This document shows positions 8,937 through 16,594 of a stretch of 64,000 bases of DNA, one piece after another (positions within the stretch are counted from its first letter, which is position 1; the number at the start of each line of letters is the position of its first letter). The position numbers and the translations under genes were made by a program. Source of the stretch: an uncultured Roseibium sp. (lineage in GTDB: Bacteria; Pseudomonadota; Alphaproteobacteria; Rhizobiales; Stappiaceae); the NCBI RefSeq assembly GCF_947496995.1, contig NZ_CANMFD010000003.1, positions 434,001-498,000 on the forward strand, given 5' to 3'. The notes under the pieces were generated by a model, which searched no databases, was not told the origin of the DNA, and was given only the letters and a program-made list of their open reading frames with translations.

Positions 8937-10286
8937 TTACTGGATCTTTGCCAGTTCCTCGTTCAGCTTCGTCACGGTAGCGGCCGCATCGCGCTCGTCG
9001 TCGATGTACTCACGCACCAGACGGTTGATCACCTGGCTGTTGATCATCTTGGAGGCAAGCGACAGCTGACCTTCCTTGACGCCCCAGCGGCTGGCGGTAT
9101 CCAGACCGGAAACGATGGTCTTGATCGTGTCGGCATCATAGAGATCCGTCAGCGCCGCCTTGCGGTCGACCCCGACCGGCAGCTCGGCCCAGCCATCGAC
9201 GAATGCAGTGGCGTTGTCCTTGTTGCCGCGGCGGATCGGAAACTTGCCTTCCGGAGCGATCGACAGGGTCGACAGGTAACCTTCATCCATCGAGAATTCG
9301 ACGAACTGCATGGCTGCTTCTGTGTCCGCATCGTTGGTGATGCCGAAATAGCGGATGTCCGCCCAGGCAGCGCCATCGGCATTCGACGGTCCGCTCAGCG
9401 TTGTCACGACGCCGGTCTTGGAGGCGAGTTCGGACGAAGTCGGGTCGTCAGTGATGGTCGGCGGGGCGCTGTCACGCAGACCGGCCAGCTCATCGAGAAT
9501 AAACGGCGACCAGATGATCATCGCTGCTTTGCCGGCAAAGTAAAGCTCACGCGACTGTTTCCAGTAGAGATCTCCCGGAGGCGATGCCTTCGAGATGGCC
9601 TTGTAGAAATCGAGCGCTTCGATGGTCTTTTTCTCGTCGAGCGGCGTGAAGCCGTCCGCGCCGACCGGGCTCACGCCGTTGGCCAGCAGCACATGCTCCA
9701 GCACCTGGCTCATGAAGTTCTCGTCGATCTTGGTCGCGGAGACGAAAGCGAACATTTCCGGCGGATTGTGCAGCTTTTCAACGGCGGCGAGAATGTTCTC
9801 GTAGCTGTCCGGCGCGGCAAGGCCGTTCTCCTCAAAGAGGTCCTTGCGGTAAATGACCATCTGCGTCCAGCCATCGACCGGTACGGAGGCGATGCCGCCG
9901 TCAACCGCAGCCATGGCGGCGGCACCCGATGCGAAAGTGCCCGCACCCAGGTTTTCAAAGACCTCGGTCGCCGCTTCCGTATCCAGGATGCCTGCTTCCG
10001 CCCATGGCAGGGCGTATTGAAGGGTGTGGTAGATCACGTCCGGCAGATCGCCCGCGGCGAAAGCTGCGGTTGCCCGCGTACCGAGATCGGATTCGCTCAC
10101 CGGAATGACGTTCACCTCGATGCCCGTCTTGTCCTTGAATGCTGCGGCCAGTTCTTCTTGCTTGGCCAGCCGCTCCGGCTGCTCTTCCGTTGTCCAGAAC
10201 CGCAGTGTGTCCGCCTGAGCCACACTCAGACCGAACGCAAGCGCACCTGCGATGGTCGTGGCCAGGAATGTCTTCCTCCCAATCAT
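8937..10286 (-). CDS. Sugar ABC transporter substrate-binding protein (MalE-like)
   Basis: 449 residues with a Sec signal peptide (cleavage after AFGLSVAQA, about residue 25). The two-lobed solute-binding fold of family 1 is visible: LRFWTTEEQPERLAKQEELAAAF at the mature N-terminus, then FKDKTGIEVNVIPV, LPDVIYHTLQYALPWAEAG, the GWTQMVIYRKDLFEENGL hinge block and PDSYENILAAVEKL. It binds the transported solute in the periplasm for the permeases encoded at 6116-8649. The ATG begins 1 bp after the lacI-type stop, and its ribosome site AAGGGAG lies inside the end of that regulator gene, so the two are translationally close-coupled. Ligand inferred from context to be a glycosylglycerate or similar solute. 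Confidence 0.92.
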   Translation of the reverse strand: MIGRKTFLATTIAGALAFGLSVAQADTLRFWTTEEQPERLAKQEELAAAFKDKTGIEVNVIPVSESDLGTRATAAFAAGDLPDVIYHTLQYALPWAEAGILDTEAATEVFENLGAGTFASGAAAMAAVDGGIASVPVDGWTQMVIYRKDLFEENGLAAPDSYENILAAVEKLHNPPEMFAFVSATKIDENFMSQVLEHVLLANGVSPVGADGFTPLDEKKTIEALDFYKAISKASPPGDLYWKQSRELYFAGKAAMIIWSPFILDELAGLRDSAPPTITDDPTSSELASKTGVVTTLSGPSNADGAAWADIRYFGITNDADTEAAMQFVEFSMDEGYLSTLSIAPEGKFPIRRGNKDNATAFVDGWAELPVGVDRKAALTDLYDADTIKTIVSGLDTASRWGVKEGQLSLASKMINSQVINRLVREYIDDERDAAATVTKLNEELAKIQ

Positions 10287-10287
10287 A

Positions 10288-11394
10288 CTATTCTCCCTTG
10301 GTATCAGAATGTGGCTGGTGGTTCAGCCGGTGCCGGAACAGCTTCGACAGCTCGTCCGGTGTCATGGAAGGCGCGCCGTCCGAGGCGCGCCGGATCAGGA
10401 CCGCTTTTGCAAGCGCCTGCAAACTCTTCGGGTCTTTGCCGTCCAGAACGTCGATCAGCTTTCGGGCGACCCTGCCGCCCGCATCCTGCGCGCTCTGGGA
10501 AAAGGTCGTCAGCGGCGGATCGAGATACTCCCCGACCGGCAGGCCGTCATAACCGATGACGGTCACGTCGGACCCCACCTTCAGGCCGTATTTGCGGCAG
10601 AACTGCACAACGCCAATCGCCAGTGCATCCGTGACGCAAAGCAGCGCGGTGGGCGGTCGATCCAGGGACAGCAGCGCCCTGGCTCCCGCAAACCCGCCTT
10701 TTTCGCTCACGTCCTGCAGGCTTTCCAGGTCAGGGTCGTGCGGCACGCCGAGCGCCTCAAGTCCCTGCCGGTAACCGTGAAGGCGCTGCAGGGCGAAATT
10801 CAGCTCGAGCGAACCGCCGATGAAACCGATCCGTTCGTGACCAAGGCTGTAGAGATGACGCACGCCGTCGGCAAAGGCGGCCTCGTTGTCGATATCGAAC
10901 CAGGCATAGCCGGAGGGGTCGCTCGTACGGCCATGGGCGACAAACGGGAATTCCTTCTCGCTCAGAAAAGCGACACGCGGGTCATTGACCTCGGTACGGG
11001 TAATGATGAAACCGTCCACCTTGCGCCGGGCGACCAGCCGGTGCAGCGTTTCAATCATGTGCTCACGCGAATGGGCCGTCGTCACCAGAAGATCGAGACC
11101 CAATTCGTCCAGGGCGCGGGCGATGCCGTCGATGAATTCCGCGAGGAACGGATCCGCTCCGCTGCCATGCCCGACGGGGATCACGATGCCGAGCGTATCC
11201 TGCCTGCCGCGCTTCAGGTTGCGGGCGGTCGCCGACGGCTGATACCCCAGTTCCTTGACCGCTTGAAGAATACGCTTGCGGGTCGCATCGGAAATATCGG
11301 TGTAGTTGTTGAGAACGCGCGAAACGGTGCCCTTGGCGACACCGACATGGCGGGCCACGTCGTCGATCGTGACGGAACCGGGTATTCGCTGCAT
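10288..11394 (-). CDS. LacI family transcriptional regulator
   Basis: 368 residues from the ATG at 11394 (MQRIPGSVTIDDVARHVGVA). The longer upstream reading is unlikely because the DNA-binding domain begins right here. The N-terminal helix-turn-helix and hinge are typical: TIDDVARHVGVAKGTVSRVL, then TRKRILQAVKELGYQPSATAR. The effector domain (about residues 60-335) is the periplasmic-binding-protein-like fold, with GFIGGSLELNFALQRLHGYRQGL and VIGYDGLPVGEYLDPPLTTF. It is the first gene of the importer operon, so it probably controls its own synthesis along with the transporter. A perfect inverted repeat at 11489-11520 is the candidate operator. Confidence 0.92.
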   Translation of the reverse strand: MQRIPGSVTIDDVARHVGVAKGTVSRVLNNYTDISDATRKRILQAVKELGYQPSATARNLKRGRQDTLGIVIPVGHGSGADPFLAEFIDGIARALDELGLDLLVTTAHSREHMIETLHRLVARRKVDGFIITRTEVNDPRVAFLSEKEFPFVAHGRTSDPSGYAWFDIDNEAAFADGVRHLYSLGHERIGFIGGSLELNFALQRLHGYRQGLEALGVPHDPDLESLQDVSEKGGFAGARALLSLDRPPTALLCVTDALAIGVVQFCRKYGLKVGSDVTVIGYDGLPVGEYLDPPLTTFSQSAQDAGGRVARKLIDVLDGKDPKSLQALAKAVLIRRASDGAPSMTPDELSKLFRHRLNHQPHSDTKGE

Positions 11395-11881
11395 TCGTCC
11401 TCCCAAGGGCTTACGGCCCTCAAATCCCTTTTTCGCAATTTCCCGGCTTTTCGGCGGTTTTGCGTTTTTTGTACGAAAAAGAGTTACAAAACCGATTTCG
11501 GAAGTCAACAAAATCGGTTTCGGTGCCTTGCGATATTTCTACCGCAAAGCGGCAAGACGCTGTCTTTAAAACAAAACTTTCACATGAGTGGTTTCGGTGG
11601 AACGGGAAAGCAGGCCCCGTGGCGAGCCCTCCGGAGACAGCTGATCAGTTACGCAAGCAAGACCCACTCTCCGGCTGTCACCCCAGCCAGGTGCAGAGCC
11701 GGAGCCTACTCATTTCCGGAGCATCCGGTGCGAGAACCTCTGGTGTATGTCTTCGATAACCACTTCACTCGGCGCGCTCTGCAACAGGCAGCACCGCGCG
11801 TGGGCCTCGGGACCGATCACTCTGTCAGGACCACTGACCAAGGCCTTCGCCTTACGTCCGAAGTTGATGAAGACGAGGCGT
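11395..11881. other. Intergenic region upstream of the LacI-led operon
   Basis: 487 bp between the regulator start and the CofD-like gene stop. It holds the inverted repeat described separately and the presumed operon promoter. The part from about 11600 to 11880 shows no convincing ORF, RNA or repeat. Confidence 0.5.
11489..11520. promoter_or_regulatory. Inverted repeat, candidate LacI-type operator
   Basis: AAACCGATTT (11489-11498) and AAATCGGTTT (11511-11520) are perfect reverse complements separated by 12 bp. They lie about 95-125 bp upstream of the LacI-family gene start. Both arms share an (A/G)-rich context ending in CGG. Position and symmetry suit a regulator site. LacI operators are usually more compact, so this could also be two half-sites or a hairpin. 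Confidence 0.5.
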
Positions 11882-13063
11882 TCAGGTCAGCGAAACCAGC
11901 GCCTCGCAAAGCGGCACGGGGTCGTAATAGGGTGCCGATTTTTTGCTGACGAGATCCAGTTTCAAAACGGTGATACCGCGTGCGCCGATCTCCGTGAGTT
12001 CATCATCCGGGACACCCGCGTCGACGATCACCAGATTGAGCAGCCTACCGACCGGGCAATCTGCTCCGGCATCCCTGCGCAGATAGGTCAGCAGAGTGTC
12101 CACCTTGTCCGGAAGGCTCATGGCCCCGGTTTCCGGATCGGCGCCAAGGCTCGGCACGTAAACCTTCGGCACTGTGCGCGCGCCAATCGACCGCCCGACA
12201 CCCGCAGGAAGGAGATTTGCGATCAGGCTGGTGTAGAAACTCCCCGGCGCATAGCAGATCAGATCCGCCGACTGCAGCAGATTGTGATTCCGCTCCGGAA
12301 ATTCCGATGTTGCCGGCTCCAGGCCTTCCAGGCCGCGGTTGAGAAAGAAATCCCTGATCGGCGAGGCCGGAGGCGGATACTCCTTTCCCGTCAACAGATG
12401 CTGACCGATGACCGTCTCGCCGCTCTCCAGGTCCGCACCAAGATGCAGGTTGTCGTCCGTCACCGCCCGCACGGTCCCCTGAACGCCCACCAGTTTTGAT
12501 ACCAGAAAGATGATCGGCTCGAGTTGCTGGTTCTGGTTGAGATAGCCACCGGCAAGGATCAGGTTACCGATGCTTGCCCCGCGCAGATCGAAGCTCTCGG
12601 GCCGGGCGGACCGGAACGTGCCGAGCTGGTTCTGGATCAGCGTGCGCATCGGCTGCTCGATGGCATCCATCAGCGGATGAGCGCCGGCAATCATCGAGTC
12701 GAGCTCCGCGCCGAGATCCGCAGGCTGCGCGGATTTGGCAAAGCGGTGCGTGAACAGACGGAAGATATCCGGATGCCCAAGAACCGTTTCGTCGGCCAGC
12801 GCCATCAACCGGCTTCTGAGATCGCCGATTGCCGGCATGTCGAAGGCGACCCGCAATCCTTGTGAGCTGCCGCCGCTGTCGAAGGGTGTCACCAGATGGA
12901 TGGAGTTGTGGGTATAGCGTTTCAGTGATTGCGACACGCTGTTGAGTGCGGACCCGCCGCTGAAGAACAGTAGCCGTGGACCGAGTTTCGGATTGGAGAG
13001 AAAGCGCTCGATCCGGAAAGGATCCGGCATGCGCACGGCGCGCGTGATGGTGACTTCAGACAC
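11882..13063 (-). CDS. CofD-like (2-phospho-L-lactate transferase superfamily) protein
   Basis: 393 residues. The N-terminal glycine motif LLFFSGGSALNSVS, then PFDSGGSSQGLR and later ICYAPGSFYTSLIANLLP, are the nucleotide/phosphate-binding blocks of the CofD/YvcK fold. Length and motif spacing differ from YvcK (gluconeogenesis factor) and from archaeal CofD. I recall a bacterial subgroup named 'GAK system CofD-like', which this may belong to; that is a memory of a family name, not a search result. True CofD builds coenzyme F420, but no other F420 gene is seen here. The stop of the glycerate kinase gene is 15 bp upstream, so the two are co-transcribed. Biochemical role unknown. Confidence 0.8.
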   Translation of the reverse strand: MSEVTITRAVRMPDPFRIERFLSNPKLGPRLLFFSGGSALNSVSQSLKRYTHNSIHLVTPFDSGGSSQGLRVAFDMPAIGDLRSRLMALADETVLGHPDIFRLFTHRFAKSAQPADLGAELDSMIAGAHPLMDAIEQPMRTLIQNQLGTFRSARPESFDLRGASIGNLILAGGYLNQNQQLEPIIFLVSKLVGVQGTVRAVTDDNLHLGADLESGETVIGQHLLTGKEYPPPASPIRDFFLNRGLEGLEPATSEFPERNHNLLQSADLICYAPGSFYTSLIANLLPAGVGRSIGARTVPKVYVPSLGADPETGAMSLPDKVDTLLTYLRRDAGADCPVGRLLNLVIVDAGVPDDELTEIGARGITVLKLDLVSKKSAPYYDPVPLCEALVSLT

Positions 13064-13078
13064 GTTCGCCCCCTGTCC

Positions 13079-14335
13079 TCAATCGATCCGGATCGCGCGA
13101 AAATCGTTCACATTGGTGAGTGTCGGCCCCGTGACGACCTGATCGCCAAGCACCTCGAAAAACCGATGGGCGTCGTTGTCCGCCAGGGCCCTTTCCGCCA
13201 GAAGCCCCGAGGTGTTCGCCCTTTCAAGGCTCTCCGGTCCGATCACGGCACCGGCGACTTCCGCCGCACCGTCAACGCCGTCGGTATCGCAGGCAATTGC
13301 GTGAATGCCGGCGGCCCCCTTCAGCGCCAAAGCCAGCGCCAGAGCATATTCAGCGTTCGGTCCGCCGATGCCGTCGCCGCGCCGGGTGACGGTCAGTTCA
13401 CCGCCGGACAGGAGGATCAACGGCGGGCTTCCGGCCGGTCGCTCCCGCTGACGGCGCAAGGCAAGTTCCGCATGTTCATGGGCAACATCACGCGCTTCAC
13501 CCTCAAGTGCGTCGCCAAGGATTTCGACCTCGCAGCCTTCCGCCTCCGCCAGCTCCTTTGCCGCCTCCAGAGATTGGGAAGGAGCCGCGAAGATCGTGTT
13601 GGTGACCCGGCTGAGCCGTTCGTCTCCTGGCGGCAGGACGCCGCTTTGCCCGGCCAGAACCTGACTGACGGATGCTGGCACTTCGATCTTCCAGCGGTCC
13701 AGAATGGCTTTCACGTCCTCCGGTGTGCTGGCATCGCCCACTGTGGGCCCCGAGCCGATTTCAGCAGGATTGTCGCCCGGAACGTCGGACATGAGCAGGG
13801 CCAGCATTTTCGCCGGATAGGCCGCTGCGGCAAGCTGCCCGCCCTTGACGCGGCTCAGATGCTTGCGCACCACGTTCATCTGGCCGATGGCCGCGCCGGA
13901 CACCAGGAGTTTCTGGTTGACCTCCTGTTTCTCGCCGAGCGTGATCGTTCCGGCAGGTGCGGTCAGCAGCGCAGACGCACCGCCGGAAATCAGCGCCAGC
14001 ACAAAATCCCCTTCCCCGACACCGGCCAGCAGGTCCAGCATTCGCTCTGTTGCGGAAAGTCCGATCTCGTCCGGTATGGGATGCGCCGCCTCGACGATCT
14101 CGATGCCCTTGCACGGACGGGCATAGCCGTAGCGGGTAATCACCAGACCCTCGCATGGCCCCCACAAAGCTTCGACCGCTTCCGCCATCCGCGCCGACGC
14201 CTTGCCCGCGCCGACCACGACCACCCGCCCGGCCGGTTTTTCCGGCAGGAAGGCGGCTAGGCTTTTCATCGGGTCCGCCACTTCGACCGCTTTTTGAAAA
14301 AGCCGCCGCAATAGATCGTCAGCCACACTGTCCAT
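13079..14335 (-). CDS. Glycerate kinase, MOFRL (GckA/TtuD) family
   Basis: 418 residues. The N-terminal DUF4147 domain shows VVVVGAGKASARMAEAVE and ALISGGASALLTAPAGTITLGEK (given in parts), then VNQKLLVSGAAIGQMNVVRKHLS, LLMSDVPGDNPAEIGSGPTVGD. The C-terminal MOFRL domain carries LSGGELTVTRRGDGIGGPNAE and IACDTDGVDG. This family phosphorylates D-glycerate, usually to 2-phosphoglycerate, feeding lower glycolysis or serine-cycle-type metabolism. It lies upstream of the CofD-like gene and 2.9 kb upstream of the GH63-like hydrolase operon on the same strand. If that hydrolase releases glycerate, this kinase would be the next step; that link is inference. Confidence 0.9.
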   Translation of the reverse strand: MDSVADDLLRRLFQKAVEVADPMKSLAAFLPEKPAGRVVVVGAGKASARMAEAVEALWGPCEGLVITRYGYARPCKGIEIVEAAHPIPDEIGLSATERMLDLLAGVGEGDFVLALISGGASALLTAPAGTITLGEKQEVNQKLLVSGAAIGQMNVVRKHLSRVKGGQLAAAAYPAKMLALLMSDVPGDNPAEIGSGPTVGDASTPEDVKAILDRWKIEVPASVSQVLAGQSGVLPPGDERLSRVTNTIFAAPSQSLEAAKELAEAEGCEVEILGDALEGEARDVAHEHAELALRRQRERPAGSPPLILLSGGELTVTRRGDGIGGPNAEYALALALALKGAAGIHAIACDTDGVDGAAEVAGAVIGPESLERANTSGLLAERALADNDAHRFFEVLGDQVVTGPTLTNVNDFRAIRID

Positions 14336-14540
14336 TGGAAACCGCCTCGCGCAAACTCTACTGTTCCATCAGGCCGCAGTTTCAGCAGAATTTTCAGGGC
14401 TCTGCCAGCCCCCTGTCGAAGGAATTCGACCAGAACGCCATTTCACGGGCCAATACACCATTTCACAAGAATGTCAGAACTTTGCTTTTGCCATTTGCAG
14501 GCTGAAGCATCACCTTCCAGAAGCAAAAGAGGAGAGCCCG

Positions 14541-14930
14541 ATGACACTCGAAACAGGTCATGCCTTCGAAAACGCCATCCGCAACCCGGACAACCCGGCT
14601 CATCTCATGGTGATCAAGGACATTTCGCGCCGCATACGCATTTACGCCGGCGAGACGCTCGTGGCGGACAGCACCAATGCGGTCAGGGTAATCGAGGCCG
14701 GTAAATCGATCTATGATCCGGTGGTCTATGTGCCGGAAGCGGATCTGACCGCCGAACTCGGCAAGGTGGAAAAATCCACTCACTGCCCGATCAAGGGGGA
14801 TGCAAGCTACGTTTCGCTTGGCGGAAACGAGATCGGCTGGGTCTACAGGACACCGATCGAGATGGCGAAGCGACTCACCGCTCACTATGCCTTCTGGCCG
14901 GACAAGGTGCGCGTCGTCGAAGGCGAATAA
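14541..14930 (+). CDS. DUF427 domain protein
   Basis: 129 residues forming one small beta-rich domain. Recognisable elements are RIRIYAGETLVADST, YDPVVYVPEADL, STHCPIKGDASYVSL and a C-terminal YAFWPDKVRVVEG. The conserved T-x-CP-x-KG-x-A-x-Y block marks the DUF427 family, whose biochemical role is not established. The gene stands alone between divergently arranged units, after GAGGAG at about 14530. No signal peptide, so cytoplasmic. Confidence 0.85.
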   Translation: MTLETGHAFENAIRNPDNPAHLMVIKDISRRIRIYAGETLVADSTNAVRVIEAGKSIYDPVVYVPEADLTAELGKVEKSTHCPIKGDASYVSLGGNEIGWVYRTPIEMAKRLTAHYAFWPDKVRVVEGE

Positions 14931-14970
14931 CGCTCCGCATCCCGGTCGGAATGCGGAGCTCAGGATGGCG

Positions 14971-15408
14971 TCAGGCCGCCTTGCTTTCGGCGAGGACAGG
15001 CATCAGTGCCGCCAGGATACCTTTCCAGCCGCCTTCATGACCGTCGCGGCTTTCTTCGGACGGAAACTTCACATGCGTCAGCGTCAGTTCCGTTCCGTCA
15101 GCAACGTCCTTGAAATCCAGCGTCACCACGCTGTCCGGCAGGGAAAACGGGCTTTCCCATGTAAAGGCCAGCCGGGAATGGCGATTGATTTCCTTGTAGA
15201 CGCCCCGGTGCGGTATCTCCTTGTCGTCGGCCCGCATGATGATCTCGAAATCACCGCCTTCCACCGGATCGTTCGTCACGGTTGCCGGCGGGCCCCCTTC
15301 GCAAGGCTGCATGAACAGGGCCAGTACCTGCGGATCGAGCCAGGCCTCGAAGACCTTCGTCCTGGGGGCTGGGAATATGCGCGAAACCACTACACTCAAG
15401 TCATTCAT
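14971..15408 (-). CDS. SRPBCC (AHSA1-type) domain protein
   Basis: 145 residues from MNDLSVVVSRIFPAPRTKVF; the upstream reading (MFSKGRWK) lies within the ArsR gene. The single SRPBCC ligand-binding fold shows the family pattern: RIFPAPRTKVFEAWLDP, a GGDFEIIMR strand, EINRHSRLAFTW and a C-terminal helix ending in GWKGILAALMPVL. Such proteins bind small hydrophobic ligands but catalysis is seldom known. The start overlaps the end of the ArsR gene by 8 bp. The ArsR-SRPBCC pair is a common bacterial module, so the two probably work together. Confidence 0.88.
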   Translation of the reverse strand: MNDLSVVVSRIFPAPRTKVFEAWLDPQVLALFMQPCEGGPPATVTNDPVEGGDFEIIMRADDKEIPHRGVYKEINRHSRLAFTWESPFSLPDSVVTLDFKDVADGTELTLTHVKFPSEESRDGHEGGWKGILAALMPVLAESKAA

Positions 15409-15748
15409 CTTCCATCTCCCTTTTGAGAACATCGTCCAAAACGTCGAGCCTTTGATCCCAGACGGATCGCAGATCCTGGAACCAGCGGTCGATCTGATTG
15501 ACCGGCTCCATGTCCGCCTCGATCAGATGTTCCCGCCATTCGGTCCGCCGCCGCACAAGTCCGGCAGCTTCCAGTATCTTGATGTGCTTCGACACTGCAT
15601 TCAGGCTGACATCGAAATGCCTGGCGAGATCCGTCACCCGTGTCGGTCCGTGCTGAACCAGCAGGGTCAGCAGCTCTCTGCGGATCGGATCGCTTGCCGC
15701 CTTGAGGATCGCGGTAAGCTTCTGTTTGTCAGTCATTCGTTCAACCAT
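15401..15748 (-). CDS. ArsR family winged-helix regulator
   Basis: 115 residues if the ATG at 15748 is used; a second in-frame ATG at 15736 (MTDKQKLTAIL) is equally possible and neither has a good ribosome site. The winged helix is clear: AASDPIRRELLTLLVQHG, VTDLARHFDVSLNAVSKHIKIL (given in part) and a wing AGLVRRRTEWREHLIEAD. No metal-binding CxC motif is present, so the ligand is probably not a metal. The upstream palindrome overlaps the first ATG, suggesting autorepression. Overlaps the SRPBCC gene by 8 bp. Confidence 0.9.
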   Translation of the reverse strand: MVERMTDKQKLTAILKAASDPIRRELLTLLVQHGPTRVTDLARHFDVSLNAVSKHIKILEAAGLVRRRTEWREHLIEADMEPVNQIDRWFQDLRSVWDQRLDVLDDVLKREMEDE

Positions 15749-15757
15749 TTGGTTGAA
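15740..15757. promoter_or_regulatory. Palindrome, candidate ArsR operator 1
   Basis: TTCAACCATTTGGTTGAA has 8-bp arms (TTCAACCA/TGGTTGAA) around two bases. It covers the first possible start codon of the ArsR gene. The same palindrome recurs 39 bp further upstream. Confidence 0.7.
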
Positions 15758-15779
15758 TTACAACACGCAGAGATTTTAG

Positions 15780-15795
15780 TCAACCATTTGGTTGA
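15780..15795. promoter_or_regulatory. Palindrome, candidate ArsR operator 2
   Basis: TCAACCATTTGGTTGA is an identical core copy (7-bp arms) of the palindrome at 15740-15757. Centre-to-centre spacing is 39 bp, close to four helical turns, as expected for two dimers bound on one face of the DNA. Confidence 0.7.
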
Positions 15796-15833
15796 TTAAA
15801 ATGCATGAGAATTCTCTGCTGTTAAACGCCCGG

Positions 15834-16205
15834 CTATTCCTTGCCGACATCCTCGACATAAACCAGCGCGCGCCCCTGGCAGATGCGCGTTCCGTCCGCG
15901 GTTTCACACACTGTCTCAAGGTCGACCAGGTGCTTCTCCGGTCTGAGACGCGTGACCGTAACGGATGCAGTCAGCGCCTCTCCGACGGGTGCCTCGGCAA
16001 GAAACTCCAGGCTCTGCTTGAGATAATTCGTCCCGCGCCCGGGAAGCTTCACGCCGAGGAGGTAAGAAAACAGGCCGCCGATGAGCGGTCCCGGAACGGA
16101 CCTTGGCACAGCCGCTTCATCTCCCGCCAGCAGCGCGAAATCACGCATGTCCTGCTCGGTGTAGGTCCGGGTCAGGTCCGACCGCTGACCGAGTTCCAGC
16201 GTCAT
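15834..16205 (-). CDS. MaoC-like hotdog protein lacking the hydratase His
   Basis: 123 residues from MTLELGQRSD; its ATG overlaps the stop of the upstream MaoC gene (ATGA). It has the hotdog-fold pattern YTEQDMRDFALLAGD, GPLIGGLFSYLLGVKLPGRG, then TNYLKQSLEFLAEAPVGE, typical of MaoC-type (R)-hydratases. Where active members have GD-x-NP-x-H-x-D, this one reads GDEAAVPRSV: Asp29 is kept but the Asn and catalytic His are replaced (Ala31, Pro34). It may therefore be the structural partner of the intact MaoC protein encoded just upstream, as in known heterodimeric hydratases. Last gene of the TetR-led operon. Confidence 0.82.
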   Translation of the reverse strand: MTLELGQRSDLTRTYTEQDMRDFALLAGDEAAVPRSVPGPLIGGLFSYLLGVKLPGRGTNYLKQSLEFLAEAPVGEALTASVTVTRLRPEKHLVDLETVCETADGTRICQGRALVYVEDVGKE

Positions 16206-16591
16206 CGGCTTTCTCCCAGATCGCAAGTGCCCGAAAGCGTCACAGCTCCATCCGCGCTACGCGCCACCTCGATGAGTATCTGGCCCGGCTGCTGCGGATT
16301 TTCGGAAAACGAAAACCTCAGCTCTTCGTCCGCGTAGGCCGGGTTCGGAAACATCAGGGTCTGCACCGCATGTGCCCGGCCGGGATAAAGCGTCTGAAGG
16401 AGAGAAAAGACGCGGGCATACAGCAGCATGCCATGCGAAACCGTGCGACCGAAGCGCGTGCGCGCGGAAAATTCCGGGTCGACGTGGATCGGATTGTCGT
16501 CGCCGGAGAGCCTGGCGAAAGCATCGAAATCCGTCTGGCGGGGGATCCAGGTAAAGCTGCCGCTCCCGCGCGCATCGTCGGCAAGTGTCAT
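16202..16591 (-). CDS. MaoC-family (R)-specific enoyl-CoA hydratase-like protein
   Basis: 129 residues. The hotdog domain carries the full catalytic signature FARLSGDDNPIHVDPEFSA, with Asp31 and His36 in the hydratase positions, followed by FGRTVSHGMLLYARVFSLL. The family adds water to trans-2-enoyl-CoA giving (R)-3-hydroxyacyl-CoA. The stop overlaps the start of the degenerate MaoC gene by 4 bp, and the start lies 3 bp after the acyl-CoA ligase stop, so translation is coupled. Chain length or aromatic substrate is not evident from sequence. Confidence 0.88.
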   Translation of the reverse strand: MTLADDARGSGSFTWIPRQTDFDAFARLSGDDNPIHVDPEFSARTRFGRTVSHGMLLYARVFSLLQTLYPGRAHAVQTLMFPNPAYADEELRFSFSENPQQPGQILIEVARSADGAVTLSGTCDLGESR

Positions 16592-16594
16592 CGC

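Noticed and set aside
11460-11759. Open frame of 99 codons upstream of the LacI operon
   Set aside because: No ribosome site, no family pattern, overlaps the regulator promoter and its inverted repeat.
11882-14335. A complete 'GAK system' or F420 biosynthesis cluster
   Set aside because: Only a CofD-like gene and a glycerate kinase are present; no ATP-grasp or other F420 gene is nearby.
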